NCBI GenBank assembly: GCA_023150475.1
Contig: JAKLKU010000004.1
Coordinates: 248,001 to 312,000 of the forward strand
DNA: 64,000 bases
Reading direction: 5' to 3'
Source of the DNA: Planctomycetota bacterium
Lineage (GTDB): Bacteria > Planctomycetota > UBA1135 > GCA-002686595
The notes below the pieces were generated by a model, which was not told where the DNA came from, did no database searches, and was given only the letters and a program-made list of their open reading frames with translations. A program made the position numbers and the translations under genes. Of the stretch, positions 43,981-52,215 are shown piece after piece; position 1 is the first letter of the stretch, and every line of letters begins with the position of its first letter.

Positions 43981-44290
43981 GCGCCAGGGGCCGCCAGCGT
44001 GCTCGACGGCGATGACCGGCGCGCACGCCTGAGGCGGGCGCGGTTCCCGTCGCGGTCAGCCGCGCTAGACGCCTGCTGAGCAAGGATTTACGCGCTCGGC
44101 CGGGCCGCGCCGCACACGGTCAGCACTGTGTCCGCACGGCGCCAGCGAGCTGCCAGCGCGATGCTCGCGCCCGGTCGCCCGCCGAAGGCCGGCCGTCGAA
44201 CGAGGCTCGGCACCCTGGGGGAGCTGCCAGACGAAGAGGCCCATTCGAGAGCCATTCGCGACCCACATCGGGCTCCGATGCGGCCGCAGG
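43980..44290. other. Intergenic region after the orphan terminator
   Basis: No convincing gene in 311 bases. The right end contains a 6-bp stem with a 3-base loop (44266-44271 with 44275-44280) just after the end of the leftward TMTC-like gene, which may help to stop it. The rest is G+C-rich with several short repeats. No tRNA was recognised. Confidence 0.4.
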
Positions 44291-46258
44291 CTAAGGCACG
44301 GCGTCGCGCAACGGCTGGCGGCTGCGGTAGAGCTCACGCTCCCGTTCGAGCGCCTGGAGCAGCGGCGGGGGGCCGGACGGTCCGATCAGACCGAGCGCTC
44401 GCTCGACGGACGCGAGCGCTTCGTCGAAGCGCCCGAGCTCCGCGAGTGCCGCCGCGCGCAGCCGGGCGGTCGACGTCTGGTAGCCGAGCAGACTCGGGTT
44501 GGCCGCCTCGAGCAGCCGCAGCGCCTCCGCCCCGTCGCGCACCGCGTCGTCGCTCGAAGTCGCTCGCAGGAGCACGAGGCACTCGAAGACGCCCGGATCC
44601 TCGGGCAGTGCCGCCGATGCGCGGCCGAACGCGTCGAGCGCGGCGGTCGCCCGGCCGAGTCGCACTAACGCGCGGCCACGCGCCAGTTGGAACGCGCCGG
44701 ACTCCGGCGCGGCCGCGACCAATACGTCGAGGTGCTCGAGCGCGCCCGCCGCGTCGCCGCGCATCAAGAGCGCCTTGGCGAGGTTCTCGCGTTCGAGGGT
44801 CGCGTTCGGCAGGAGCTCGACCGCTCGCCGCCAGTGCGTGATCGCGTCGTCCAAACGCCCGAGTTGGGCTTCGAAGCGCGCGAGGTTGTTGTACCAGAGC
44901 GGCCATTCGGGGTGCAGCTCGACCGCGCGCTGATAGGCGGCGCGTGCGTCGTCGATCCGTTGACGCTTCTCGAATGCATCGCCGAGGTGGGCCCACGCGC
45001 GATCGTTCTCGGGCCAGTGCTCGAGCGTCACGCGCCACATGCGCTCCTCGTCGGCGAAGTTCGCGTTCGCGCGCTGCGTCATCCAAGCGCTCGCGCCCGC
45101 GAGCAACGCGAACGTCGCCAAGGTCGGCGCGAGCCGGGCGCCGGTGCTGCGGACCAGCACGAACGCGAGCAGGCCCATCAGGCTCGCGAGCGGCAGGTAC
45201 ATGCGGTGGAGCGCGTAGAGCTCCATCGGGATCGGCACGAGGCTCGAGGCCGGCGCGAGCAAGAGGAAGAAGCTCACCGCGATCACGCCGAGTCGCGGCG
45301 CACGCCAGCACGCGTGGGTACTCGCGAGCACCAGCAGCGCGACGAACGTGGCGTGAGGCAACCACTCGGCGAGCGAACGTGGGATCGGCCAACCGTAGTC
45401 GATCAGGATCGGCGTCGGCCACAACACGAGGCGCAGGTACTCGACGATCGCCGGACCTTGCGCTTGCAGCCACACGGTCCACGTCACGCGTTCGACGAGA
45501 CCCTCCGCCGTGACGCGGTGGATGCCGCCGAACGCGACCGACAGCGCGACGAGCGGGAAGACCAGCGCGAGCGAGAGGTAGAGCGTGCGATGCGCGCGCC
45601 ACGCGGCGCTCGCCGACCCGCTCGCGAACGTCCAATCGAGCGCGAAGACGACGACCGGCAACATCGCGATGGATTCCTTGGCGCCGGCGCCGAGCGCCGC
45701 GCACGCCGTCGACAGCGCGACGAGCCCGAGCGCGCGTTCGCGCTTGAGGCTCGCGAGCGCCGCCCAGAGCCCCGCGAGGAAACAGAGCCCCATCAACGAC
45801 TCGCATCGTTGGATCACCAACGTCACGGCGCTCGTCTGCAGCGGATGCACGGCCCAGAGCAGCGCGGTGCCAAACGCGAGCAAGTCGCCGTGTTCGCGCA
45901 GAGGTCCGCTCGCGCGCGGCAGCCGCCCGAGCGCTCGCACGGCTCCGAAGAGGCACAGCGCCGCCGCGACGTGGATCGCAAGGTTGGTCGCGTGGTAGCT
46001 CCACGTCGCGAGCTCGCTCATCGCGTAGTTCAGCGCGAACGTGAACGCGACGACGGGGCGGCCGGTCAAGCCGCAACCGGGCACGGCCCACCAGTCGGTG
46101 GTGGGGGGCCAGAGCTGGCGCAGCGCCGGGTTGAGGACGATGTCGGGGATGTCGTCGAAGAGCAAGACGCCCGAGAACGAGTTCGCGAAGGCGCTGCAAG
46201 TCGCGACGACGAGGACGAACGCGTAGAGCTTCGAACGGTCGCGCCGCGGCTCGGTCAT
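44291..46258 (-). CDS. Second TMTC-like membrane glycosyltransferase with TPR tail
   Basis: A 655-residue paralogue of the protein at 30254-32335. The early motif LLFDDIPDIVLNP, then WSYHATNLAIHV and AVHPLQTSAVTLVIQRCESL, match the same family; about ten membrane helices follow, and the last 270 residues are TPR repeats such as AWAHLGDAFEKRQRIDDARAAY. ATG at 46258 is chosen because GGAGG lies nine bases upstream, while the ATG at 46267 would touch that site. The gene lies 60 bases after fliN on the same strand and may be the last gene of operon B. Substrate sugar and target proteins are unknown. Confidence 0.8.
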   Translation of the reverse strand: MTEPRRDRSKLYAFVLVVATCSAFANSFSGVLLFDDIPDIVLNPALRQLWPPTTDWWAVPGCGLTGRPVVAFTFALNYAMSELATWSYHATNLAIHVAAALCLFGAVRALGRLPRASGPLREHGDLLAFGTALLWAVHPLQTSAVTLVIQRCESLMGLCFLAGLWAALASLKRERALGLVALSTACAALGAGAKESIAMLPVVVFALDWTFASGSASAAWRAHRTLYLSLALVFPLVALSVAFGGIHRVTAEGLVERVTWTVWLQAQGPAIVEYLRLVLWPTPILIDYGWPIPRSLAEWLPHATFVALLVLASTHACWRAPRLGVIAVSFFLLLAPASSLVPIPMELYALHRMYLPLASLMGLLAFVLVRSTGARLAPTLATFALLAGASAWMTQRANANFADEERMWRVTLEHWPENDRAWAHLGDAFEKRQRIDDARAAYQRAVELHPEWPLWYNNLARFEAQLGRLDDAITHWRRAVELLPNATLERENLAKALLMRGDAAGALEHLDVLVAAAPESGAFQLARGRALVRLGRATAALDAFGRASAALPEDPGVFECLVLLRATSSDDAVRDGAEALRLLEAANPSLLGYQTSTARLRAAALAELGRFDEALASVERALGLIGPSGPPPLLQALERERELYRSRQPLRDAVP

Positions 46259-46318
46259 GGCGCCCATCCTCCGGCGGCGCCGCTTTCGGTCAAGCTCGGC
46301 GGATGCGTCTCGCGCCGG

Positions 46319-46660
46319 CTACTCCTGGCTCTTCACGCTGGTGATGCGCACGCCGTAGGTCTTGTCGATCGTGACGACTTCGCCGCGTGCGACGACCTTG
46401 CCGTTGACCAGGATGTCGGCGGGCTCGTGCGCTTCGCGATCGAGCGACACGAGGGTTCCAGGCCCGAGTTGGATCAGCTCGGCGAGCGTCATGCGCGTGC
46501 GCCCGACCTCGACCGTCAGCCGCACGGGCACGTCGAGCAACTGCGCGAGCCCGAGCGGGTCGCCGCTCTTCGGCGCGGGCTTCAGCTCATCGAGTTGGTT
46601 CGTCTGCACCGACACGGCGCCTTCGGCCGGAGTCTGATCTTGGTTGGCTTCGTTCGACAT
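46319..46660 (-). CDS. fliN: FliN flagellar motor switch protein
   Basis: C-ring component. The 113-residue protein has the SpoA-type domain: LAQLLDVPVRLTVEVGRTRMTLAELIQLGPGTLVSLDREA and ILVNGKVVARGEVVTIDKTYGVRI, which is canonical FliN. The N-terminal 35 residues are a Gln/Pro-rich linker. It follows fliM by 15 bases. Confidence 0.95.
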   Translation of the reverse strand: MSNEANQDQTPAEGAVSVQTNQLDELKPAPKSGDPLGLAQLLDVPVRLTVEVGRTRMTLAELIQLGPGTLVSLDREAHEPADILVNGKVVARGEVVTIDKTYGVRITSVKSQE

Positions 46661-46675
46661 GGCTCGTGTCCTCGT

Positions 46676-47608
46676 TCATTCCTCGCGTCCGCGCGGACGC
46701 AATCGTTCGACTTTCACTGCGAGAGTTCCGTCACGCGTGCCGAGCCGGACGTCGGCGCACACGCGATCTTCGACGATCAGGCGCAGCGGTTCGTCGGTGC
46801 GCGATCCGAGCGGGATCACGTCGCCGAGCTCGAGATGCAGGAGATCGGCGAGATGGATCTCGGTCGCGCCGAGCCGCACGGACACCTCGAACGGGACTCC
46901 GACGAGGTGTTCGGGCGCCTGCGCGGCCTGCGGCGCCTTCTTCGGCGCGGGTGCGGCGGGCGCGGCGGGGACCACGCCGGGCAAGTAGAGCTTGAGCGAG
47001 CTCGAACCACCGGCGCCTTGGAGTTTCAGGTGGACCAACACGCGTTGTGCGTCGGCCGTCGGGCCCGCGTCGCGCCAGGAGCCGAGCTCCTCGGGGATCT
47101 CGACGACGCGCAGGTCCTTCGGTTCGAGACGCCAGAGCTTCGCAAAGCGTTGCAGCGGCAGCGCGACGAGCCGCTTCAGCATCGTCTTCTCGACCGACGT
47201 GAGCTTGCGCGCCTTGCCTTGTTTGACGTCCGGCATGCCGAGCGCCGTTTCGATCGCCGCGACGGCGCCCGCGAGTTCCCAGACGGCCCAACCGGGCTCG
47301 CCCTTGATCTCGAAGCGCGCGATCGCGAACGGCGGTTCGACGTCGGCGAACAGACCCTCCGCGTTGATCTCGTCGAGGTCGGCGAGCTCGAGCTCGACCT
47401 TGCCGCGCAACGCGGCGCCGACTTCGCGTTCGAGATCCGGAGCCATGCGGGCGACTTGTTCGATCAACGTCGCGCGTTGTTCGCCGCTGAGCCGCCTCGG
47501 CCGGTGGAAGTCGCGCGACGACACTTCGCCCGCGGGCGGCTGATCGCCGCTCTTGGGCAAGAGTTCCAGGATCGCCCGGATCTCTTCGGGTAGCAGGTTC
47601 TGGGCCAC
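46676..47608 (-). CDS. fliM: FliM flagellar motor switch protein
   Basis: C-ring component that binds CheY-P. The 310-residue protein begins with LLPEEIRAIL, similar to the EIDALL CheY-binding motif, so chemotactic switching is likely. The middle domain is divergent, with EKTMLKRLVALPLQRF and DAQRVLVHLKL. A Pro/Ala linker leads to the C-terminal SpoA domain with VPFEVSVRLGATEIHLADLLHLELGDVIPL. Start is GTG at 47608. The middle domain lacks an obvious GGxG motif, so it is less conserved than usual. Confidence 0.88.
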   Translation of the reverse strand: MAQNLLPEEIRAILELLPKSGDQPPAGEVSSRDFHRPRRLSGEQRATLIEQVARMAPDLEREVGAALRGKVELELADLDEINAEGLFADVEPPFAIARFEIKGEPGWAVWELAGAVAAIETALGMPDVKQGKARKLTSVEKTMLKRLVALPLQRFAKLWRLEPKDLRVVEIPEELGSWRDAGPTADAQRVLVHLKLQGAGGSSSLKLYLPGVVPAAPAAPAPKKAPQAAQAPEHLVGVPFEVSVRLGATEIHLADLLHLELGDVIPLGSRTDEPLRLIVEDRVCADVRLGTRDGTLAVKVERLRPRGREE

Positions 47609-47620
47609 GCGAGGTTCAGG

Positions 47621-48436
47621 TCACTGCACGAGGAACGAGTCGCGGAAGATGCGTTTCACGCGTCCGGGGACGCCCACGGGCACCTTGCCGACGAAGCCGT
47701 CGACGAGCTTGGTCGTGTCGAGGTAGACGAACTCGCCTTTCTTGTTCACGACCTGAAGGTCGCGCGACTTGTCGAGTTTCATCGCCGGGCCGTCGTCGAG
47801 CTGGACGGTCTTCTTGACCGAGTCGATGTCGACGAAGTGCTCGTGCAACAACCCGCGCATCGTCGCGGACGCGTTCGACTCGCCGACGCGCAAGCCGGAC
47901 TTCGTGTCCGGCGTCGCAGGCGCGAGCGAGTCGCCGACGTAGACCGGGAAGAGCACGGGGTCGACCGCTTCCCGCACCTCTTCGAGGAACGAATCGACGA
48001 GCACCGGATCGGTGACCTGATTGATCGTCTTGGTCGCGGCGAGCTTGATCATCGCGTCCTTGAGCGACACGAGATACAGCGGATCCTCGGCGCCCGCGCC
48101 GCCGTGGCCGCCGCCACCGCCGCCTCCGAGGCGACCGGTGACGTAGTGTTCCTCGTAGGCGAAGTACTCGGCCTGCAGCGAGAGCACGACGTAGCGCTTG
48201 CCGTCCGCGCCCGCGAGGTTCGCTTGGATGTCGCTCTTCGAGAGCTTCGCGACGAACGGGCCTTCGAGTTCGGGCTCGGGCTCGTGTTTCGGCACTGCCA
48301 TCAACGACGCGACGAACGCGAGTGCGAGCACCACGACGGCTCCACCTCCGATGAAGAGCGGCAGCTTGCTCTTCTTCGGCGCGTCGCCTTCCGCGGGCTT
48401 CTGCCCTTCTTGCGCAGGTTTCTTCTCTTCGGCCAT
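47621..48436 (-). CDS. fliL: FliL-like stator-associated protein
   Basis: A single-pass inner-membrane protein with a charged N-terminus rich in Lys/Glu/Pro, a helix at about 24-48 (LPLFIGGGAVVVLALAFVASL) and a periplasmic domain. FliL helps stators and, in many bacteria, torque. The length (271) is larger than typical FliL (about 150-180) and includes a Gly-rich loop (GRLGGGGGGGHGG) near 102-116. The final part, GKVPVGVPGRVKRIFRDSFLVQ, resembles the end of FliL in position. It lies between motB and fliM as in other flagellar operons. Sequence support is moderate. Confidence 0.7.
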   Translation of the reverse strand: MAEEKKPAQEGQKPAEGDAPKKSKLPLFIGGGAVVVLALAFVASLMAVPKHEPEPELEGPFVAKLSKSDIQANLAGADGKRYVVLSLQAEYFAYEEHYVTGRLGGGGGGGHGGAGAEDPLYLVSLKDAMIKLAATKTINQVTDPVLVDSFLEEVREAVDPVLFPVYVGDSLAPATPDTKSGLRVGESNASATMRGLLHEHFVDIDSVKKTVQLDDGPAMKLDKSRDLQVVNKKGEFVYLDTTKLVDGFVGKVPVGVPGRVKRIFRDSFLVQ

Positions 48437-48447
48437 GGCTGGTTCCG

Positions 48448-49248
48448 TCAGTTCACTTCTGTGGGGACCGGTTGGATGAGGCGTGCGTCGACCGCAGCAG
48501 GGACACCGTCCGCGAAGCGCGGTTCACGTGCCCAGGCGCGAGCTTCGACGCGTTGGTTGACGAACGTGTGCGTCGTGATCAAGTAGTCCCGCACGGCGGC
48601 CGCGCGGCGGAACGCGGTCACCGGATCGGTCGCGTGACCTTCGAGGATCAGCAGCTGCCCGAAACCCGGGCGGAGGCTCTCGGCGATCAGGTCGAGGTAC
48701 TTGGTGGCCTTGGCGTCGAGCTCGACCGAGTCCGCGGCGAAGCGCGCGATCACCGGTTGCGGCAACGCGTTGTACGAACGCAACGCCGTGTCGAGGATGC
48801 GGCGCACTTCGTCGAGATTGCGCGCGTCGACGCGACCTTCGAGCAGCTCCTCCTCCGTGATCTCGTCGAGCCCGAAGTTCTTGCGGAAGAGGTTGACGGC
48901 GTTCAGGTATTCGGCGCCGGAGAGCGGCGCGCCCATGCCCTTGCTTTCGAGCGCCACGACGAACGTGCCGAGACCGCGCGCCATCAGGCCCGCGTCCTGC
49001 TTCTTCGCCATCGTCACGAGGATGATGAAGAAGCAGAGGAACAGGGTCATCATGTCGCCGAACGAGATCAGCCACGGCGGAGGACCGTGGTGACCGTGGT
49101 CGTGATCGCCTTTGTGGCCGCCGTGACCACCGTGGCCGCCATGACCTCCGTGCCCGCCGTGTTCTTCGTGACCGCCGTGACCCTCCGCGCCGCCGTGCGC
49201 GTGCGGATCGGGCTCGCCGTGGCCGTGTGACGAATGGGCTTCGCTCAT
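48448..49248 (-). CDS. MotB-like protein with histidine-rich N-terminus
   Basis: A 266-residue MotB-family stator protein. The first 54 residues hold 17 histidines, largely as HGG repeats, before a membrane helix WLISFGDMMTLFLCFFIIL in which Asp65 sits in the position of the proton- or ion-binding aspartate. The C-terminal domain is OmpA-like but weak; ILEGHATD matches the motif. It follows the standard motB by seven bases. The histidine part could bind Zn, Ni or Cu, or be a flexible linker; it lies on the cytoplasmic side. The encoding region around 49105-49200 is a tandem of 9-base units. Confidence 0.85.
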   Translation of the reverse strand: MSEAHSSHGHGEPDPHAHGGAEGHGGHEEHGGHGGHGGHGGHGGHKGDHDHGHHGPPPWLISFGDMMTLFLCFFIILVTMAKKQDAGLMARGLGTFVVALESKGMGAPLSGAEYLNAVNLFRKNFGLDEITEEELLEGRVDARNLDEVRRILDTALRSYNALPQPVIARFAADSVELDAKATKYLDLIAESLRPGFGQLLILEGHATDPVTAFRRAAAVRDYLITTHTFVNQRVEARAWAREPRFADGVPAAVDARLIQPVPTEVN

Positions 49249-49255
49249 GACGGCC

Positions 49256-49963
49256 TCAGCGGTCGCGGTCCTTGGCGCCGGCCCAGCCGAGCGCGTGGTC
49301 GCTGGTCACGGCGAGCACGCGCAGCGTGACGCGGCGATTGAGTTTGCGGCCCAACGCGGTGCTCTCGACCGCGCGCAGTTTCGTGGCGCCCTGGCTCGAG
49401 ACCTGGAGTTGTTCGGGCCGGAGCTTGCTGCTCGCGAGCAAGGCGCGCGCCGCTTCGCTCGCCCGTTCGAGTCCGAGCCGTTCGACGTCGTGTGATTCTG
49501 ACTCCTTGGAGTCGGTGTGGCCTTCGACGAGCACCAACTGATCGTGTTTCGCGAGCAGCGGCCCGAGCTTCGCGAGCTCCTTCGCCAGCGTCTCGGAGAC
49601 TTCGAACGAGCCCACGGCGAACGAACACTCCGAACCGAACTCGATCGCGAGTCCGTCGACGGCTGCGTCCAACACCACGCGTCGTTCGGTGTCCGCCGCG
49701 CGGTGGACGTCGAGGTCGCGCGCGAGGCTCGCGAGCATCGAACGGTCGATCTCGATCGGCGGACCGAACCCGGTGAGGTTCGGGAACACGCCACCGCGGC
49801 CTTTCAACAGACCGACACCGATCGCCTTGACGTCGCCTTTGTCCGACGTCGAGAACGTCATCATCATCAAGAAGAACGTGACGAGCAGCGAGATCATGTC
49901 GCAGTAGCTGACGAGCCAGCCTTCACCCGCGCCTTCCGGTGCCTCGTGCTTCTTCTTGCCCAC
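49256..49963 (-). CDS. motB: MotB stator protein
   Basis: Stator subunit that anchors to peptidoglycan. The 235-residue protein has WLVSYCDMISLLVTFFLMMMTFS with the key Asp22 in the membrane helix, and a clear OmpA-like domain with LVEGHTDS, ERLGLERASEAARALL and KLNRRVTLRVL. Length is near that of short MotB. It starts six bases after motA in the transcript direction, so the two are a standard motAB pair, with an additional MotB-like gene following. Confidence 0.93.
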   Translation of the reverse strand: MGKKKHEAPEGAGEGWLVSYCDMISLLVTFFLMMMTFSTSDKGDVKAIGVGLLKGRGGVFPNLTGFGPPIEIDRSMLASLARDLDVHRAADTERRVVLDAAVDGLAIEFGSECSFAVGSFEVSETLAKELAKLGPLLAKHDQLVLVEGHTDSKESESHDVERLGLERASEAARALLASSKLRPEQLQVSSQGATKLRAVESTALGRKLNRRVTLRVLAVTSDHALGWAGAKDRDR

Positions 49964-49969
49964 GGCGCA

Positions 49970-50743
49970 TCAACCCTTGACACGCTCGCGCTCCGCCGGA
50001 GCGAGGAAGCCTTTGAGCTTCTCCTTGATCAACTGCGGCTTCTCGCCGGATTGGATCGCGACGATGCCGGCGATCATCAACTCGCGCAGTTGCGTCTCTT
50101 GTTTGTTGCGCTGATCGAGTTTGCCCGCCATCGGCAGGAAGAGCATGTTCGCCGCGAACGCGCCGTAGAACGTGCCGACGAGCGCGCCGGCCATGCCCGC
50201 GCCGATCTTCGACGGGTCCGACAAGTTGGAGAGCATCTGCACGAGGCCGATCAGCGTCTCCACCATCCCGAACGCCGGCGCGAACGTGCCGAACTGTTCG
50301 AGCATCTTCTTGCCCGTCGCGTGACGCTGTTTGGCGATCTCCGCTTCGACTTCGAGGATGTCGCGCACCGTGTCGGCGGAGAAGCCGTCGATCACGAGCT
50401 GCATGCCCTTCGCCATGAACTTGTCGTCGACCTGCTTGAGCTTGCTCTCGAGCGACAGCAAGCCTTCCTTCCGCGCGAGCGTCGCGTAGTCGATGATCCG
50501 GTCGATCTCCTCCGCGGGGGTCGGCAGCGGATACAAGAACGCGCGCAGGATGACCTTGACGAGGTTCTTCACCTCTTCGATGCGGAAGTGGATCATCACT
50601 GCCGCGAGCGCGCCGCCGAACACGACGGCGAAAGCCGCCGGGTGCACGAACAGCACGAGGCCTGGGAGTCCGCCGACGTGGGCCATCGACCAAGTGATGA
50701 GGCCGAGGCCGAGCGCGAAGCCGAGCAGTGTGGAGATGTCCAT
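49970..50743 (-). CDS. motA: MotA stator protein
   Basis: Stator subunit with four membrane helices. The 257-residue protein has GFALGLGLITWSM, the cytoplasmic loop with RAFLYPLP and SLESKLKQVDD, then the paired helices PAFGMVETLIGLVQML and GTFYGAFAANMLFLPMAGKL, both containing the conserved residues and prolines of MotA/PomA. It lies downstream of the MotE-like gene with a 127-base gap that may hold an internal promoter. Confidence 0.95.
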   Translation of the reverse strand: MDISTLLGFALGLGLITWSMAHVGGLPGLVLFVHPAAFAVVFGGALAAVMIHFRIEEVKNLVKVILRAFLYPLPTPAEEIDRIIDYATLARKEGLLSLESKLKQVDDKFMAKGMQLVIDGFSADTVRDILEVEAEIAKQRHATGKKMLEQFGTFAPAFGMVETLIGLVQMLSNLSDPSKIGAGMAGALVGTFYGAFAANMLFLPMAGKLDQRNKQETQLRELMIAGIVAIQSGEKPQLIKEKLKGFLAPAERERVKG

Positions 50744-50776
50744 TGGGGCGTTCCGGTGCCACTCCGCGACGGGAGT

Positions 50777-50790
50777 TCCGGACGTCCGGA
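50777..50790. promoter_or_regulatory. Perfect 14-base palindrome upstream of motA
   Basis: TCCGGACGTCCGGA lies in the 127-base gap between the MotE-like gene and motA. It could be an operator or the core of a hairpin. No good -24/-12 or -35/-10 promoter can be assigned to it by eye. Confidence 0.4.
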
Positions 50791-50870
50791 CTTATCGACG
50801 CAGCCCGGGAAACCCTTGACCGCGTGCTGCGCGCGCGCGTCGCGCTTTCGGGCCTCGCGCGGACGAAGCG

Positions 50871-51701
50871 CTACTTCGCGGTCTTCGCCGCGAGCGCCTT
50901 CGTGTAGGCCTCGGCGAACTCGCGCCACTTGGCCTGCGGCAACGCGTCGAGCAGCTCCTTCGCGCGTTCCGGAGTCAGCGTGACGAGGATCTTCGCGGCC
51001 TCTTTCGGCCCGTAGGTCGTCAAGCGCGACGCGAGCGCGTCGAGCTCGCCATCCTCGAACATCGCACCGAGCGCCTTGATCGACTTCTGTTCGACCTCGG
51101 TCTTCTTCTCGGTTTCGTCCTGGAGCTCCTCCGCGCGCGCCGCGAGTTCGGCCTGCAGCTCCTCGAGCTCGGTCTTCATCGCGTCGAGCGCCTTCTGACG
51201 ATCCTCGATCGCTTCGAGGCGGTCGTCGGCGAGCTCTTCCTTGGTCGCGAGCTCGGCCATGCGGCGATCGAGCTCGGCGTTCTTCTTCTCGAGCGTCTCG
51301 ACGAGCTCGCGCAGCTCGTCGCTCGTGTACGGCGAGTCGAACTTGAACGAGCCGAGCAAGTCGGCGGTCGCTTCGCGCGACTTGTTCGACTTCGAGGACG
51401 CGTGCGTGCCGGCGGGCGTCGTCTTCGAGCCGTGCGTTTCGCCGCCCGCGACTTCACCGTGCGTCTCGTGCGCTTCGGTCCCGGTGGAGTCGGCTGCGCC
51501 TTCGGTCGAGTGTTCCGCGCCTTCGCTCGCGTGCTCGTCGCCGTGCGCACCTTCTTCCTCGGGCGGCGCGGGGAACAGCGAACCGAAGACCGGCAGCGTG
51601 TGCATGGGCACGCCGTTCATCTTCGCGAAGCCGATGTAGGCGACGGAGAAGAGGAAGAGTCCGCCGGCTCCGGCCAGCGACATCGTGGCGACCTTGTTCA
51701 T
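50871..51701 (-). CDS. MotE/FlbB-like membrane-anchored coiled-coil protein
   Basis: A 276-residue protein with a membrane helix (about 7-25), an Ala/Glu/His-rich stretch, a long coiled coil (about 125-215), and an end domain, MFEDGELDALASRLTTYGPKEAAKILVTLTPERAKELLDAL, resembling the MgtE N-terminal or FliG-like helix repeat. This arrangement fits MotE of alphaproteobacteria or FlbB of spirochetes, which support stator assembly. It lies between fliJ and motA, a typical place. The family link rests on architecture. Confidence 0.75.
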   Translation of the reverse strand: MNKVATMSLAGAGGLFLFSVAYIGFAKMNGVPMHTLPVFGSLFPAPPEEEGAHGDEHASEGAEHSTEGAADSTGTEAHETHGEVAGGETHGSKTTPAGTHASSKSNKSREATADLLGSFKFDSPYTSDELRELVETLEKKNAELDRRMAELATKEELADDRLEAIEDRQKALDAMKTELEELQAELAARAEELQDETEKKTEVEQKSIKALGAMFEDGELDALASRLTTYGPKEAAKILVTLTPERAKELLDALPQAKWREFAEAYTKALAAKTAK

Positions 51702-51708
51702 GGATGAC

Positions 51709-52215
51709 TCACGGTCCGGTCAGTTCGTCGGGGGCCTTTTCGGCGCGACGGCCCGAAAGGTTGTGGGGGGCTCGCGCGCGGCCGGCCCGAATCAGGGCCT
51801 GTTCGTCGAGGCGCTGGTTGTCGGCGTGCTCGTCGGCCGCCCGGTGGCCCGCCCGAGCCCGTTCCCGCAGGTTTTCGAGGCTCTTCAGGGCCTGTTTGCG
51901 CGCTTCCCAGACCCGGCGCTCGCGTTCGGCGGCGTCGCGCGCCTGCTCGGCGCGGCGGGCGGCGACCGGAACCCGTTTCGCGGCCTGGTCGACGGCGTAC
52001 TGATCGAGCAACACGGCGTCGGCGTCGAGCTCGCGGGCTTCGACGGCGCGCGCGAGCTCGGCGAGCCCTTCGCGCACGTCGAGCCGCGCGCGCTCGTGCT
52101 GGGCCTCGGCGGCCCGGGCGCGCGTCTCGACTTCCATGAACGCGGCGCGAGCGATCTCCTCTTCGAGCCGACGCACGCCGAGCACGCGTTGCAAACGGAA
52201 GCGGAAGCGGCTCAC
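51709..52215 (-). CDS. fliJ: FliJ flagellar export stalk protein
   Basis: A 168-residue coiled-coil protein that acts as stalk in the export ATPase and links it to FlhA. The N-terminal FRFRLQRVLGVRRLEEE is typical, and most of the remainder is a two-helix coiled coil rich in Ala/Arg/Glu. Start is GTG at 52215, overlapping the fliI stop by four bases. Position right after fliI supports the call. Confidence 0.85.
   Translation of the reverse strand: MSRFRFRLQRVLGVRRLEEEIARAAFMEVETRARAAEAQHERARLDVREGLAELARAVEARELDADAVLLDQYAVDQAAKRVPVAARRAEQARDAAERERRVWEARKQALKSLENLRERARAGHRAADEHADNQRLDEQALIRAGRARAPHNLSGRRAEKAPDELTGP

Noticed and set aside
43718-44032. 104-codon open frame across the orphan terminator
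   Set aside because: Codon use and composition are not gene-like and it runs through a perfect terminator stem.
49100-49200. CRISPR-like or satellite array
   Set aside because: The short repeats encode the HGG histidine-rich head of the second MotB-like protein, without spacers.
50755-50780. Sigma-54 promoter before motA
   Set aside because: The - strand has TGGCAC but the -12 element is CGCC rather than TTGC at the required spacing.
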